Assembly: GCF_030295745.1 (NCBI RefSeq)
Contig: NZ_AP027291.1
Coordinates: 1,922,001 to 1,986,000, forward strand
Direction of reading: 5' to 3'
DNA length: 64,000 nucleotides
Source of the DNA: Mycolicibacterium sp. TUM20985
Lineage (GTDB): Bacteria > Actinomycetota > Actinomycetes > Mycobacteriales > Mycobacteriaceae
The notes under the pieces were generated by a model that saw nothing but the letters and a program-made list of their open reading frames with translations, had not been told where the DNA came from and searched no databases. The number at the start of each line of letters is the position of its first letter. Positions within the stretch are counted from its first letter, which is position 1. This document shows, piece after piece, positions 41,895 to 51,618 of the stretch. A program made the translations under genes and the position numbers.

Positions 41895-42760
41895 GGGTCT
41901 CCCTGGTCGTCGTCGAGTACGTCGTCGATGGCTTCGGCCGTTGGGGCACAATCCCCGGCGCCGGTCGTCAGGGTGGCCAGGGCGCCCGCCGCACACGCGC
42001 GTCGCAGTGCGCGTTGCGGACCGGAAAGCCACTCGGCCGCAAGGACTCCGGCGAAGACGTCACCCGCGCCGGTGGTGTCGACGGCCTCGACGGGGGGAGC
42101 GGGAACATCCAGGCTGATCTCGCCGGCCTGGTACCGGGCGCCGGCCGCTCCCCGGGTGACGACGAGATGTTCGACCGGCCAACGCCATTGCGCGGCCTCG
42201 ACGTCGTTGACCACGACGACGTCGACCACCTGGGCCAGGGCGGCGAGCGCCGCGGGGTCGGCGCCCGACGGTGACGCGTTCACGATCACGAGGGCCCCTG
42301 CGTCCCGAGCCAGGCGAGCGCCCGCCAGCACCGTCGCCATGGGGATCTCCAACTGCAGCAACACCACCTCGGCGCTGGACACCACGCGCCTGGCCGCAGC
42401 CGACGCCATGGACAGGTGCTCATTGGCTCCCGGTGCCACCACGATGACGTTCTCCGCCGTGGCATCCACGACTATCGCCGCCGCCCCGCTCGGTCCCGGC
42501 ACCGTCACCGTGCCGTCCAGCCCAACGTCGTTGTCGTGAAGGTGGGAGCGCAATCTCGACGCCGCGGCGTCATCGCCCAGCGCCGCGACGAGTTGAACCG
42601 AGGCGCCCGCCCGGGCGGCGGCGACGGCCTGATTGCCGCCCTTGCCGCCGGGAGACGACGACGACGAGGAGGCCAGTACCGTCTCGCCCGGCTGTGGCAG
42701 CCTGGCCACGGCGAACGACTGGTCGAGGTTCACGCTTCCGATCACGCATACCCTCGCCAC
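41891..42760 (-). CDS. rbsK: Ribokinase-type PfkB sugar kinase
   Basis: 289 residues from the GTG at 42760 (VARVCVIGSVNLDQSF); the frame reaches 42814 but the extra residues overlap the proA promoter. The PfkB signature 1 is in SPGGKGGNQAVAAARAG, and signature 2 is DTTGAGDVFAG with the catalytic aspartate. It phosphorylates ribose (or a similar sugar) at O5. Position next to proA and nadE matches Rv2436 in M. tuberculosis. It overlaps the interrupted crotonase gene by 4 bp, and its start is 56 bp from divergent proA. Confidence 0.88.
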   Translation of the reverse strand: MARVCVIGSVNLDQSFAVARLPQPGETVLASSSSSSPGGKGGNQAVAAARAGASVQLVAALGDDAAASRLRSHLHDNDVGLDGTVTVPGPSGAAAIVVDATAENVIVVAPGANEHLSMASAAARRVVSSAEVVLLQLEIPMATVLAGARLARDAGALVIVNASPSGADPAALAALAQVVDVVVVNDVEAAQWRWPVEHLVVTRGAAGARYQAGEISLDVPAPPVEAVDTTGAGDVFAGVLAAEWLSGPQRALRRACAAGALATLTTGAGDCAPTAEAIDDVLDDDQGDP

Positions 42761-42816
42761 GCCGCTACCGTAACCCCAACCGGGCCGTTCGCGGGATACC
42801 TCGATAAGCTGCACTA

Positions 42817-44064
42817 ATGAGCGTCGAGGCTCCTCCCCAGACCGATCTGCGCCAACAGGTCCACGACGCGGCCCGTCGGGCCCGCGTCGCCGCGCGCAGC
42901 CTCGGGTCGCTGAACACCGAGACCAAGAACCGGGCGCTACACGCCGCCGCCGACGCCGTGCTGGCCCACGCCCACGACGTGCTTGCCGCCAACGTCGCAG
43001 ACCTCGACGCCGCGCGTGCGACAGGCACTCCCGAGGCCCTCCTGGATCGGCTGGCCCTCAACCCCCAGCGCATCGACGGCATCGCGGCGGGTCTGCGGCA
43101 GGTCGCCGGGCTCCCCGACCCGATCGGCGAAGTACTCCGCGGCCGCACCCTGCCCAATGGTTTGCAGATCCGGCAGCAGCGCGTGCCGCTCGGCGTCGTC
43201 GGCATGGTCTACGAGGGCCGTCCCAACGTCACCGTCGATGCCTTCGGGCTGACGCTGAAGTCCGGTAACGCGGTGCTGCTGCGCGGGAGTTCGTCGGCCG
43301 CCAGGTCCAACCACGCCTTGGTGGTCGCACTGCGGGCCGCCCTGCTCGGTGAAGGCCTGGTGGAGGACGCCGTACAGCTGCTGCCCAGCGCGGACCGGGC
43401 CAGCGTCACGCACCTCATCCAGGCCCGCGGTCTGGTCGACGTCGTCATCCCGCGCGGGGGAGCCGGGCTCATCGACGCGGTCGTGCGCGATGCCACGGTG
43501 CCCACCATCGAGACCGGTGTCGGCAACTGCCACGTCTACGTGCACGCTGCGGCGGATCTCGACACCGCCGAGCGAATCCTGTTGAACTCCAAGACCCGTC
43601 GCCCCAGCGTGTGCAACTCCGCCGAGACGCTGCTGATCGACTCCGGGATCGCCGACGTGGCGTTGCCGAGGTTGGTCGGCGCACTCGAGACGGCGGGCGT
43701 CACCGTGCACCTCGACCCCAGCGAAGAGGAGTTGCGCGCCGAGTTCCTGTCGATGGACATCGCGGTGGCGATCGTCGACGGTGTGGATGCGGCCGTCGAG
43801 CACGTCAACGAGTACGGCACCGGTCACACCGAGGCCATCGTCACGACCGAACTCGCTGCCGCGCAACGGTTCAGCGAACGGGTCGACGCCGCCGCGGTGA
43901 TGGTCAACGCCTCGACGGCGTTCACCGACGGCGAGCAGTTCGGCTTCGGCGCCGAGATCGGCATCTCCACCCAGAAGCTGCACGCCCGCGGACCGATGGG
44001 CCTGCCGGAGTTGACCTCGACCAAATGGATCGTGTGGGGTGACGGCCACACCCGTCCTTCCTGA
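42817..44064 (+). CDS. proA: Gamma-glutamyl phosphate reductase
   Basis: 415 residues, an aldehyde-dehydrogenase-fold enzyme. The catalytic cysteine is C266 in [12 protein letters not shown]. It reduces gamma-glutamyl phosphate (from ProB) to glutamate semialdehyde with NADPH in proline synthesis. The start has no Shine-Dalgarno sequence; TAAGCT at 42805-42810 ends 6 nt before the ATG, so a leaderless transcript is likely. Confidence 0.97.
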   Translation: MSVEAPPQTDLRQQVHDAARRARVAARSLGSLNTETKNRALHAAADAVLAHAHDVLAANVADLDAARATGTPEALLDRLALNPQRIDGIAAGLRQVAGLPDPIGEVLRGRTLPNGLQIRQQRVPLGVVGMVYEGRPNVTVDAFGLTLKSGNAVLLRGSSSAARSNHALVVALRAALLGEGLVEDAVQLLPSADRASVTHLIQARGLVDVVIPRGGAGLIDAVVRDATVPTIETGVGNCHVYVHAAADLDTAERILLNSKTRRPSVCNSAETLLIDSGIADVALPRLVGALETAGVTVHLDPSEEELRAEFLSMDIAVAIVDGVDAAVEHVNEYGTGHTEAIVTTELAAAQRFSERVDAAAVMVNASTAFTDGEQFGFGAEIGISTQKLHARGPMGLPELTSTKWIVWGDGHTRPS

Positions 44065-44080
44065 CAGGAGAACACCTCGC

Positions 44081-44956
44081 GTGAGTGCCCCCGCCCAGCC
44101 GACGCCGCTCTTCACCGACATCGACGATGTCGCCAAGCGGCTTGCCGAGACCGGTTATCTGCCCGATACCGCCACGGCCACAGCCGTCTTCCTCGCCGAC
44201 CGGCTGGGCAAGCCCCTGCTCGTCGAAGGTCCGGCCGGTGTCGGCAAGACCGAGTTGGCGCGCGCCGTCGCGCAGTGCACGGGTTCCGGTCTGGTGCGAC
44301 TCCAGTGTTACGAGGGCGTCGATGAGGCGAGGGCGCTCTACGAGTGGAACCACGCCAAGCAGATCCTGCGGATCCAGTCTGGGTCGAGCGACTGGGATCA
44401 GACCAAGATGGACGTGTTCAGCGAGGAGTTCCTGCTGTCGCGGCCGCTTCTGACGGCAATCCGCCGTACCGAGCCGACCGTGCTCCTGATCGACGAGACC
44501 GACAAGGCCGACATCGAGATCGAGGGCCTGTTGCTCGAGGTGCTGTCCGACTTCGCCGTCACCGTGCCGGAATTGGGCACCATCACCGCGACGCGAAAGC
44601 CGTTCGTGCTGCTGACGTCCAACGCGACGCGCGAGCTGTCCGAGGCGCTGAAGCGTCGTTGCCTGTTCCTGCACATCGACTTTCCCGACCCGGAGCTGGA
44701 GCGGCGCATCCTGCTGTCCCGCGTTCCGGAGCTCCCGGAGAAACTGGCGGAGGAGCTGGTTCGGGTCATCGGAGTGCTGCGTGACATGCAACTCAAGAAG
44801 GTGCCCTCGGTGGCGGAGACCATCGACTGGGGTCGCACGGTGTTGGCGCTCGGCATGGACACCATCGACGACGAGATGATCGCGGCCACCCTCGGGGTCG
44901 TGCTCAAACATCAGTCCGATCAGGTGAAGGCCAGCGGGGAGCTGAGGCTCAACTGA
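44081..44956 (+). CDS. MoxR-type AAA+ ATPase (Rv2426c type)
   Basis: 291 residues from the GTG at 44081 (AGGAG about 10 nt upstream). Walker A is GPAGVGKT at 50-57, Walker B VLLIDE, and the sensor-1 asparagine is in LLTSNATREL. MoxR ATPases act as chaperones or cofactor-insertion machines with a VWA partner protein. Here that partner follows directly, its ATG sharing one base with this stop (TGATG). Confidence 0.92.
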   Translation: MSAPAQPTPLFTDIDDVAKRLAETGYLPDTATATAVFLADRLGKPLLVEGPAGVGKTELARAVAQCTGSGLVRLQCYEGVDEARALYEWNHAKQILRIQSGSSDWDQTKMDVFSEEFLLSRPLLTAIRRTEPTVLLIDETDKADIEIEGLLLEVLSDFAVTVPELGTITATRKPFVLLTSNATRELSEALKRRCLFLHIDFPDPELERRILLSRVPELPEKLAEELVRVIGVLRDMQLKKVPSVAETIDWGRTVLALGMDTIDDEMIAATLGVVLKHQSDQVKASGELRLN

Positions 44957-46410
44957 TGGCCGTCCGTCGCACGCGCCCGCCGCAACCCCTTGCGCCGCAT
45001 GGCATTCCCGGACACCTGGTGGAGTTCGTCGAAGCCCTGCGCAGTGTGGGGATCGCCGTGGGACCGTCTGAGACCGTCGATGCCGGACGGGTGATGACCG
45101 TCCTGGGTCTCGGTGACCGCGAGGTGCTGCGCGAGGGTCTGGCGTGTGCGGTGCTGCGGCGTCCGGACCACCGCAGCACCTATGACGCGATGTTCGACCT
45201 GTGGTTCCCTGCGGCCCTCGGTGCGCGCACGGTGGTGTCCGACGACGACGGCGACACAGACTCCAACGGCGAGACCGACGGGCTGCCGAGCCAGGACGTC
45301 GAGGGGCTGCGGGCCGCTCTGGTGGAAATGCTCTCGAACAACGAGGGCATGGCCAACATGGACGCTCGGCTGGCCGCGATGATCACCCAGATCGTCGAAG
45401 CGTTCGGCAAGTACAGCTCCAGCCGCGGACCGTCGTATTCGTCCTATCAGGCGCTCAAGGCGATGGCCCTCGACGAATTGGAGGGCAAGCTGCTGGCCGG
45501 GCTGCTGGCACCCTATGGCGAGGAGCCCACGCCCACCCAGGAGCAGATCGCCAAGGCGATCGCCGCCAAGCGCATCGCCCAGCTGCGGCAGATGGTGGAG
45601 GCGGAGACCAAGCGCCGCACCGCCGAGCAGCTCGGGCGCGAACACGTCCAGACCTACGGCATCCCGCAGCTCGCCGAGAACGTGGAGTTCCTCCGTGCCT
45701 CAGGCGACCAGCTTCGTCAGATGCGCCGCGTGGTCGCCCCACTGGCCAGGACGCTCGCCTCGCGGCTGGCCGCCCGCCGCAGGCGTTCTCGAGCCGGTGA
45801 GATCGACCTGCGAAAGACGCTGCGCAAGTCGATGTCCACCGGCGGCGTGCCGATCGACGTCGTGCTGAAGAAACCGCATCCCGCCCGCCCGGAACTCGTC
45901 GTGCTCTGCGACGTGTCGGGGTCGGTGGCCGGGTTCAGCCACTTCACGCTGCTGCTGGTGCACGCCCTGCGCCAGCAGTTCAGTCGGGTTCGCGTCTTCG
46001 CCTTCATCGACACCACCGACGAGGTGACCGAGTTGTTCGGGCCGGACTCCGACCTGGCCGTCGCCGTGCAGCGCATCACCAGGGAGGCCGGCGTGTACAC
46101 CCGCGACGGCCACTCGGACTACGGGCACGCGTTCGTGTCGTTCCTGGAGAAGTACCCCAGCGTGCTGTCGCCGCGAAGCTCGCTGCTGGTGCTCGGCGAC
46201 GGGCGCAACAACTACCGCAACCCGGAAGTGGACCTGCTCACCCACATGGTGACCGCCAGCCGCCATGCGCACTGGCTCAATCCCGAGCCCAAGCACCTGT
46301 GGGGCAGCGGCGACTCGGCGGTACCACGGTACGAAGACGTGATCACGATGCACGAGTGCCGGTCGGCCAAGCAGCTGGCCTCGGTGATCGATCAGCTGCT
46401 GCCCGTCTAG
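44956..46410 (+). CDS. VWA/CoxE-like domain protein, MoxR partner (Rv2425c type)
   Basis: 484 residues. The C-terminal von Willebrand A domain (~from 310) has an intact metal-ion-dependent adhesion site, DVSGSVAG, with later TDEVTELF and DGHSDYGHAF contributions. The N-terminal ~300 residues are a helical region of the CoxE type. CoxE-like proteins work with MoxR ATPases to mature metalloenzymes such as CO dehydrogenase, but no such enzyme gene is adjacent, so the client is unknown. Translationally coupled to the MoxR gene. Confidence 0.9.
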   Translation: MAVRRTRPPQPLAPHGIPGHLVEFVEALRSVGIAVGPSETVDAGRVMTVLGLGDREVLREGLACAVLRRPDHRSTYDAMFDLWFPAALGARTVVSDDDGDTDSNGETDGLPSQDVEGLRAALVEMLSNNEGMANMDARLAAMITQIVEAFGKYSSSRGPSYSSYQALKAMALDELEGKLLAGLLAPYGEEPTPTQEQIAKAIAAKRIAQLRQMVEAETKRRTAEQLGREHVQTYGIPQLAENVEFLRASGDQLRQMRRVVAPLARTLASRLAARRRRSRAGEIDLRKTLRKSMSTGGVPIDVVLKKPHPARPELVVLCDVSGSVAGFSHFTLLLVHALRQQFSRVRVFAFIDTTDEVTELFGPDSDLAVAVQRITREAGVYTRDGHSDYGHAFVSFLEKYPSVLSPRSSLLVLGDGRNNYRNPEVDLLTHMVTASRHAHWLNPEPKHLWGSGDSAVPRYEDVITMHECRSAKQLASVIDQLLPV

Positions 46411-46540
46411 GCCGCCTCTCCGCCGCCGCCGACTGTGCGGTGTCATACGAGACACGCCGGTGGGGCCGGATGAATCCGCACGTTCGAGCGTTGGTCGCTG
46501 AGCGGCAGCGCTGCTGGCCGCTCCCGTAAGCTGCCTATTC

Positions 46541-47179
46541 GTGACGAGACGCAGGCTGGGGGTGATGGGCGGGACGTTCGATCCCATCCATCACGGTCAC
46601 CTGGTCGCCGCCAGTGAGGTGGCCGCCCTGTTCGATCTCGACGAAGTCGTGTTCGTGCCCACCGGCCAGCCCTGGCAGAAGCGCGCCCGCGCCGTCACCG
46701 CCGCCGAGGACCGATATCTGATGACCGTCATCGCGACCGCGGCCAATCCGCGCTTCTCGGTGAGCCGCGTCGACATCGATCGCGGCGGCCCCACCTACAC
46801 CAAGGACACCCTGCGCGACCTCGGGGCGCTCAACCCCGACGCCGACCTGTACTTCATCACCGGCGCAGATGCCCTCGGGTCGATTCTGTCCTGGCAGAAC
46901 TGGGAGGACCTCTTCTCCATGGCCAACTTCGTCGGCGTGAGCCGGCCCGGCTACGAACTGGACGGCGAACACATCCAGGCGGCGATGAACGAGCTGCCCA
47001 CGGATGCGCTGAAGCTCGTCGAGGTCCCAGCGCTGGCCATTTCGTCGAGCGACTGCCGCCAGCGGGCCGAAGAGGGCAGACCCATCTGGTACCTGGTGCC
47101 CGATGGCGTCGTGCAGTACGTCACCAAGCGGGGTTTGTATCCCGCGACCGTTCTTGCGACAGGGGATTCTCGATCATGA
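46541..47179 (+). CDS. nadD: Nicotinate-nucleotide adenylyltransferase
   Basis: 212 residues. The nucleotidyltransferase signature [12 protein letters not shown] (with the HxGH element) is near residue 7, and ISSSDCRQR, the conserved nucleotide-binding motif, lies near 167. It makes nicotinic acid adenine dinucleotide, the substrate of NadE, also encoded in this window. The GTG lacks a good Shine-Dalgarno sequence; a TAAGCT box ends 8 nt before it, and a hairpin (GAGCGGCAGC / GCTG-CCGCTC, 46500-46523) lies just upstream. rsfS overlaps its end by 4 bp. Confidence 0.95.
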   Translation: MTRRRLGVMGGTFDPIHHGHLVAASEVAALFDLDEVVFVPTGQPWQKRARAVTAAEDRYLMTVIATAANPRFSVSRVDIDRGGPTYTKDTLRDLGALNPDADLYFITGADALGSILSWQNWEDLFSMANFVGVSRPGYELDGEHIQAAMNELPTDALKLVEVPALAISSSDCRQRAEEGRPIWYLVPDGVVQYVTKRGLYPATVLATGDSRS

Positions 47180-47577
47180 CCGCCTCCGAAGAAGCCGTCG
47201 CCATGGCGACGATCGCCGCCAGGGCCGCGTCCGACAAGCTCGCCGACGACGTCGTCGTCATCGACGTCTCGGAGCAACTCGTCATCACCGACTGCTTCGT
47301 CGTCGCGTCGGCGTCCAACGACCGACAGGTCAACGCCATCGTCGACGAGGTCGAGGAGAAGATGCGGCTCGCGGGGTACAAGCCCGCCCGCCGTGAGGGC
47401 ACCCGCGAGGGGCGCTGGGTGCTGCTCGACTACGTGGACGTCGTGGCGCACATCCAGCATCAGGACGAACGCAACTTCTACGCCCTCGACCGGTTGTGGC
47501 GGGACTGTCCCCTCGTCCCCGTCGATCTCGCCGATGAGCCGCTTGCGCGAAGAGAAAAGGACGGTGAAGCGCAGTGA
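47176..47577 (+). CDS. rsfS: Ribosomal silencing factor RsfS
   Basis: 133 residues of the RsfS/Iojap family: [18 protein letters not shown] at the N-terminus and the signature [16 protein letters not shown] in the second half. It binds ribosomal protein L14 and blocks subunit joining in starved cells. The ATG overlaps the nadD stop by 4 bp (ATGA), and its own stop overlaps gpgP in the same way. Confidence 0.96.
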   Translation: MTASEEAVAMATIAARAASDKLADDVVVIDVSEQLVITDCFVVASASNDRQVNAIVDEVEEKMRLAGYKPARREGTREGRWVLLDYVDVVAHIQHQDERNFYALDRLWRDCPLVPVDLADEPLARREKDGEAQ

Positions 47578-48254
47578 GGGTCCGCCGCCTGGTGCTGCTG
47601 CGGCACGGTCAGACGGAATACAACGCCGGCAGCCGGATGCAGGGCCAGCTCGACACCGACCTCAGCGATCTCGGCCGGGAGCAGGCCGCTGCCGCCGCCG
47701 AGGTACTGGCCAAGCGGTACCCGCTGGTGATCGTGTCCTCTGATCTGCGTCGCGCCCTCGACACTGCGACCGCGCTCGCCGAGCGCAGCGGCGTCCCCGT
47801 ATCGGTCGACATCCGGCTTCGCGAAACGCATCTCGGCGACTGGCAGGGCCTCACGCATCTCGACGTGGACGCCACCGCACCCGGTGCACGGCTCGCGTGG
47901 CGCGACGACGCCCGGTGGGCACCGCACGGCGGGGAGAGCCGGGTCGACGTGGCCGAGCGCAGCATGCCGCTGGTCGCCGAACTGCTCGACCAGCTGGGCG
48001 ATTGGGGCTCGGACGGCGCGGGGGACGCATCGGATCGGCCGGTCGTCCTGGTGGCTCACGGCGGGCTGATCGCGGCGCTGACCGCCGCACTGCTGGGCTT
48101 GCCGGTGGACAACTGGCCCGTGCTGGGAGGGATGGGGAACGCCAGCTGGGTGCAGCTGTCCGGGCATTCGGCGGACGAAGCGGCGCCCGAGGACGTCAAC
48201 TGGCGCCTCGACGTGTGGAACGCCTCGGCTCAGGTCGCCAACGATGTCCTCTAG
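47574..48254 (+). CDS. gpgP: Glucosyl-3-phosphoglycerate phosphatase (histidine phosphatase family)
   Basis: 226 residues. The phosphohistidine motif [10 protein letters not shown] has H11 as the nucleophile; the second-half VVLVAHGG supplies the other catalytic histidine, and [10 protein letters not shown] is conserved. In mycobacteria this orthologue (Rv2419c) dephosphorylates glucosyl-3-phosphoglycerate to glucosylglycerate, an early step to methylglucose lipopolysaccharide. Context with octT downstream supports this over a generic phosphoglycerate mutase. Confidence 0.9.
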   Translation: MRVRRLVLLRHGQTEYNAGSRMQGQLDTDLSDLGREQAAAAAEVLAKRYPLVIVSSDLRRALDTATALAERSGVPVSVDIRLRETHLGDWQGLTHLDVDATAPGARLAWRDDARWAPHGGESRVDVAERSMPLVAELLDQLGDWGSDGAGDASDRPVVLVAHGGLIAALTAALLGLPVDNWPVLGGMGNASWVQLSGHSADEAAPEDVNWRLDVWNASAQVANDVL

Positions 48255-49020
48255 CGAGCCCCGCCTCGATGATCCCCCGAGTCACTCCGCTCCAGCCCGC
48301 CGGACCCTGCTCGTCTTCTGCGACTCGCTCTCCTACTACGGCCCGGCCGGCGGGTTGCCTGCCGATGACCCCAGAATATGGCCGAACATCGTTGCCTCGC
48401 AATTGGATTGGGACGTCGAGCTGATCGGACGAATCGGGTGGACGTGCCGCGACGTCTGGTGGGCGGCGATTCAGGACCCTCGCGCGTGGGCTGCGCTGCC
48501 TCGAGCGGGCGCGGTGGTGTTCGCGACCTGCGGGATGGACTCCCTGCCCTCGCCGCTGCCCACCGCCGTGCGGGAACTGATCCGCTACGTGCGGCCCCCG
48601 CTCCTTCGGCGCTGGGCACGGGACGGATACGGCTGGTTGCAGCCCAGGTTGTCACCGATCGCCCGACCCGCCCTGCCGCCCCACTTGAGTGCTTACTACC
48701 TCGAACAGACCCGCGCGGCAATCGATTTCAACCGTCCCGGCATTCCCTTCGTGGCGTGCATCCCGTCGGTCCACGTCGCGGACACCTACGGTAGGTCGCA
48801 TCGGTGGCGCGATGGCACGGTGGCCGCGATCACCGACTGGGGACGCGAGCACGACGTGCCGATCGTCGACCTCAAGGCAGCGGTCGCCGATCAGGTGCTG
48901 AGCGGGCGCGGGAACCCCGACGGCATCCACTGGAACTTCGAGGCCCACCGCGCCGTGGCCGACCTGATGGTGAAGGGGCTCGCCGAGGCGGGAGTGACCG
49001 CCGTGGGCACCGGCGGCTGA
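48244..49020 (+). CDS. octT: Diglucosylglycerate octanoyltransferase (SGNH hydrolase fold)
   Basis: 258 residues. The SGNH nucleophile is S28 in [10 protein letters not shown], and the C-terminal D-x-x-H pair is in [12 protein letters not shown]. The M. tuberculosis orthologue Rv2418c transfers octanoate to diglucosylglycerate, a precursor of methylglucose lipopolysaccharide. The gene overlaps gpgP by 11 bp, matching its role in the same pathway. Confidence 0.88.
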   Translation: MSSSEPRLDDPPSHSAPARRTLLVFCDSLSYYGPAGGLPADDPRIWPNIVASQLDWDVELIGRIGWTCRDVWWAAIQDPRAWAALPRAGAVVFATCGMDSLPSPLPTAVRELIRYVRPPLLRRWARDGYGWLQPRLSPIARPALPPHLSAYYLEQTRAAIDFNRPGIPFVACIPSVHVADTYGRSHRWRDGTVAAITDWGREHDVPIVDLKAAVADQVLSGRGNPDGIHWNFEAHRAVADLMVKGLAEAGVTAVGTGG

Positions 49021-49022
49021 GG

Positions 49023-49859
49023 ATGGCCGTCATCGTGGTGACCGATTCGTCGGCACGTCTGGATTCAGAAGAGTTGCAAGAGTTGGGGATTCGGCAGGTG
49101 CCACTGCACGTCCTGATCGATGGCACCGATCTGCGGGACGGCGTCGACGCCGTGCCCCGTGACGTCCATGCGCACGCACACGTCACCACCGCGGGAGCCG
49201 CACCCGTCGACCTCGCCGAGAGCTATCGCAAGGCACTGGCCGACAGCGGTGGCGACGGGGTGGTCGCCGTACACCTGTCCGCTGCGCTGTCGAGCACCTT
49301 CAGCTCGGCGGTCGGGGCGGCCCGGGAGTTCGGACCGGCGGTGCGCGTGGTGAACTCGCGATCGGCCGCGGCCGGGGTGGGGTTCGTGGCGATGGCTGCG
49401 GCCCGCGCGGCCGCCGCCGGTGACGACCTCGACGCGGTCGAGGCGGCAGCGAGGGCGATGGTGCCCCGCGGCCACGCCTTCATCGTCGTGCACCGGCTCG
49501 ACAATCTGCGGCGCAGCGGCCGAATCGGCACCGCCGCTTCGTGGTTGGGCACGGCGCTGTCGCTCAAGCCGTTGCTCTGCCTGGACGTCGACGGACGGCT
49601 GGTGTTGTCCCAGCGCATCCGCACGGTCACCAAGGCGCGGGCGGCGCTGGTGGAGGCGGTCGCCGACGTCGTCGGTGAGCATCCGGCGACGCTGGCCGTC
49701 CACCACGTCGACAATCACGAGGGGGCGGTCGAGGTGGCCGAAGCGCTGACGGCGCGCCTGCCCCAGGTTGATTCGCCGTCCATCACCGACATGGGCCCGG
49801 TGCTCTCGGTGCACGTCGGCGGCGGGTCCGTCGGGGTGTGCGTGACCGTGGCCGACTGA
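49023..49859 (+). CDS. DegV family fatty acid-binding protein
   Basis: 278 residues starting 2 bp after the octT stop; the frame continues upstream only as an octT shadow. VVTDSSARLD at the N-terminus and HLSAALSSTFSSA/RLDNLRRSGRIG in the middle are DegV signatures. DegV proteins bind a fatty acid and, in Firmicutes, deliver it to fatty acid kinase; the mycobacterial role is unknown. Proximity to octT, which uses octanoyl groups, is suggestive. Confidence 0.9.
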   Translation: MAVIVVTDSSARLDSEELQELGIRQVPLHVLIDGTDLRDGVDAVPRDVHAHAHVTTAGAAPVDLAESYRKALADSGGDGVVAVHLSAALSSTFSSAVGAAREFGPAVRVVNSRSAAAGVGFVAMAAARAAAAGDDLDAVEAAARAMVPRGHAFIVVHRLDNLRRSGRIGTAASWLGTALSLKPLLCLDVDGRLVLSQRIRTVTKARAALVEAVADVVGEHPATLAVHHVDNHEGAVEVAEALTARLPQVDSPSITDMGPVLSVHVGGGSVGVCVTVAD

Positions 49860-49867
49860 GGAGACCC

Positions 49868-50488
49868 GTGTCGTACGTCGACCTGGTGCGCGCGGAACGG
49901 CGGGACTTCGCCGACCTGCTCGCGGACCTCACCTCCGAACAGTGGGCCAGCCCGTCGCTGTGTGCGGGATGGTCGGTGCGCGACGCCGCTGCGCATTGCG
50001 TGAGCTTCGAGGGCCTGACGCCGCGGGAGCTGACGTCACGCTTCGTGAGGGGCCGCCTGCGGACCGACCGGATCAACGCGATCGCCGTCGAGGATCTCGC
50101 GGACCGCTCGACCGAACAGGTCATCGCGCTCTTCCGCGACCATACCGAGCCGCATGGCCTGACCGCCGGCTTTGGCGGGCGGATCGCCCTCACCGACAAC
50201 ATGATTCATCACCAGGACATCCGACGGCCGTTGGGTTTGGTGCGGTCGATCCCGCCCGAACGTCTCCGTGTCGCACTGGACTTCGTGCGCTACGCGCCGA
50301 CCATCCGCGGTGCCTGGCGCGCCCGCGGGGTGCGGCTCGTCGCCACCGACCTCGACTGGTCGCACGGAAGCGGACCCGAGGTGCGAGGCACCGGTGAGGC
50401 GCTGCTGATGATCATGGCGGGCCGTCCGAACGCGCTGGCCGACCTCGACGGACCGGGTGTCGCTACCCTCGCCGCGCGCGTCCGGTGA
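49868..50488 (+). CDS. DinB-like / maleylpyruvate isomerase family mycothiol-dependent-type protein
   Basis: 206 residues from a GTG with GAGGAGA upstream. LCAGWSVRDAAAHCVSFEG and the IHHQDIRRPLG segment carry the histidines that form the metal site in the mycothiol-dependent isomerase / DinB-2 superfamily (TIGR03083-like). Members are metal-dependent thiol enzymes or chaperones, mostly uncharacterised. It follows degV by 8 bp, so probably shares its transcript. Its last 26 bp overlap the convergent gene. Confidence 0.8.
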   Translation: MSYVDLVRAERRDFADLLADLTSEQWASPSLCAGWSVRDAAAHCVSFEGLTPRELTSRFVRGRLRTDRINAIAVEDLADRSTEQVIALFRDHTEPHGLTAGFGGRIALTDNMIHHQDIRRPLGLVRSIPPERLRVALDFVRYAPTIRGAWRARGVRLVATDLDWSHGSGPEVRGTGEALLMIMAGRPNALADLDGPGVATLAARVR

Positions 50489-51524
50489 CCGGCGGTAGGT
50501 CCTTCAGAGTGACGATGCCGGGCGACGCGGCCACCACGGCGGGTACGGCATTGGTCACCGGCATCGCGGTGTAGATCATGCCGAGGCCCATGAAGCCGGG
50601 CTCCTGCCAGTCGCGGGGCGGCAGGCAGTGCAGCACGGTCCGCATGTTGGGTGTGCCAAACACCTGGATGACGTGGCCGTGTTCCAGCGGCTTCGGCGGC
50701 GTGACGTGGTTACCCATGGTCCAGTTGAAACCCACACTGACGACGTTCTTCTCGCCGACCCACCCGCGGTGATAGCCGAAGACGCCTGCGACGGTGTCGG
50801 TGGGAATCTGCATGAAGCCGAGGTCGGTGTCACCCGTGGCGGCCGTGAACTCGACGTCGAACGTCAGCCTGTCCAGCGTGGCGCCGATCGCGTCGGCCAT
50901 CATGGCTGCCGACTCGGCGAACACCTCGCTCTCGCGACGGACGCTCTCGGCGAGATCGGGCGTGTTCGGATCCCGACCGAACCCCATCGCCGACTGGGTG
51001 CCCGCCGACTCGTAGGTGGAACAGTCCACCGACTCGGTGATCCGGATCTCGTCGACGTTCTCGCAGGCGCCGGAGAGCACCATGCCGACCATGTTCGTCA
51101 TGCCGGGATGTGCTCCGCTGCCGAAGATCGTGGACTTCCCTGTCGCACAGGCCTTTCGGATCCGGTCGAGGTCTTCGGGCGTCTGCTTTCCGCCGGTGAT
51201 CCACGCGGCGCTGGAGCAGACGTTCACGCCCGCTTCGAGCAACCTGGTGAGCTCGTCGACGTTCGGCCACAGCGGGTTGTAGCAGCACGCGTCGGGCCGC
51301 AACGCGATTAGCGCCTCGATGTCATCGGTCGCGGTCACCCCGGTGGGCGTCGGCCAGCCGGCCAGTTCCGCGGCGTCGACCCCGACCTTGTCCGCGCCGT
51401 GGGCGTACACCCCGACCAACTCCATGTCGTCACGTCCGATGATGGCGTGAAGCGAACGCCTGCCGATGTTGCCGGTGGTCCACTGGATGACGCGGAGGGG
51501 TCGGTCGGTGATCGGTGAGGTCAT
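50463..51524 (-). CDS. Dihydrodipicolinate reductase-like NAD(P)-binding protein
   Basis: 353 residues from the ATG at 51524; the longer upstream frame is not supported. VIQWTTGNIGRRSLHAII (about 11-28) is the nucleotide-binding loop, and GSGAHPGMTNMV with surrounding segments matches the actinobacterial family related to 2,4-diaminopentanoate dehydrogenase and DapB N-terminal domains. Several paralogues exist in mycobacteria, without a proven reaction. It sits alone on the minus strand between two plus-strand units. Confidence 0.8.
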   Translation of the reverse strand: MTSPITDRPLRVIQWTTGNIGRRSLHAIIGRDDMELVGVYAHGADKVGVDAAELAGWPTPTGVTATDDIEALIALRPDACCYNPLWPNVDELTRLLEAGVNVCSSAAWITGGKQTPEDLDRIRKACATGKSTIFGSGAHPGMTNMVGMVLSGACENVDEIRITESVDCSTYESAGTQSAMGFGRDPNTPDLAESVRRESEVFAESAAMMADAIGATLDRLTFDVEFTAATGDTDLGFMQIPTDTVAGVFGYHRGWVGEKNVVSVGFNWTMGNHVTPPKPLEHGHVIQVFGTPNMRTVLHCLPPRDWQEPGFMGLGMIYTAMPVTNAVPAVVAASPGIVTLKDLPPVTGRARRG

Positions 51525-51618
51525 GGGGCAGACACTATTCGCCATGTGTGCACCCGGCGGGCCAAATCCTCCAGTCCGTCGCCGCGCCGACCCGCTCGTC
51601 CGCTGGCATGATCGCCGG

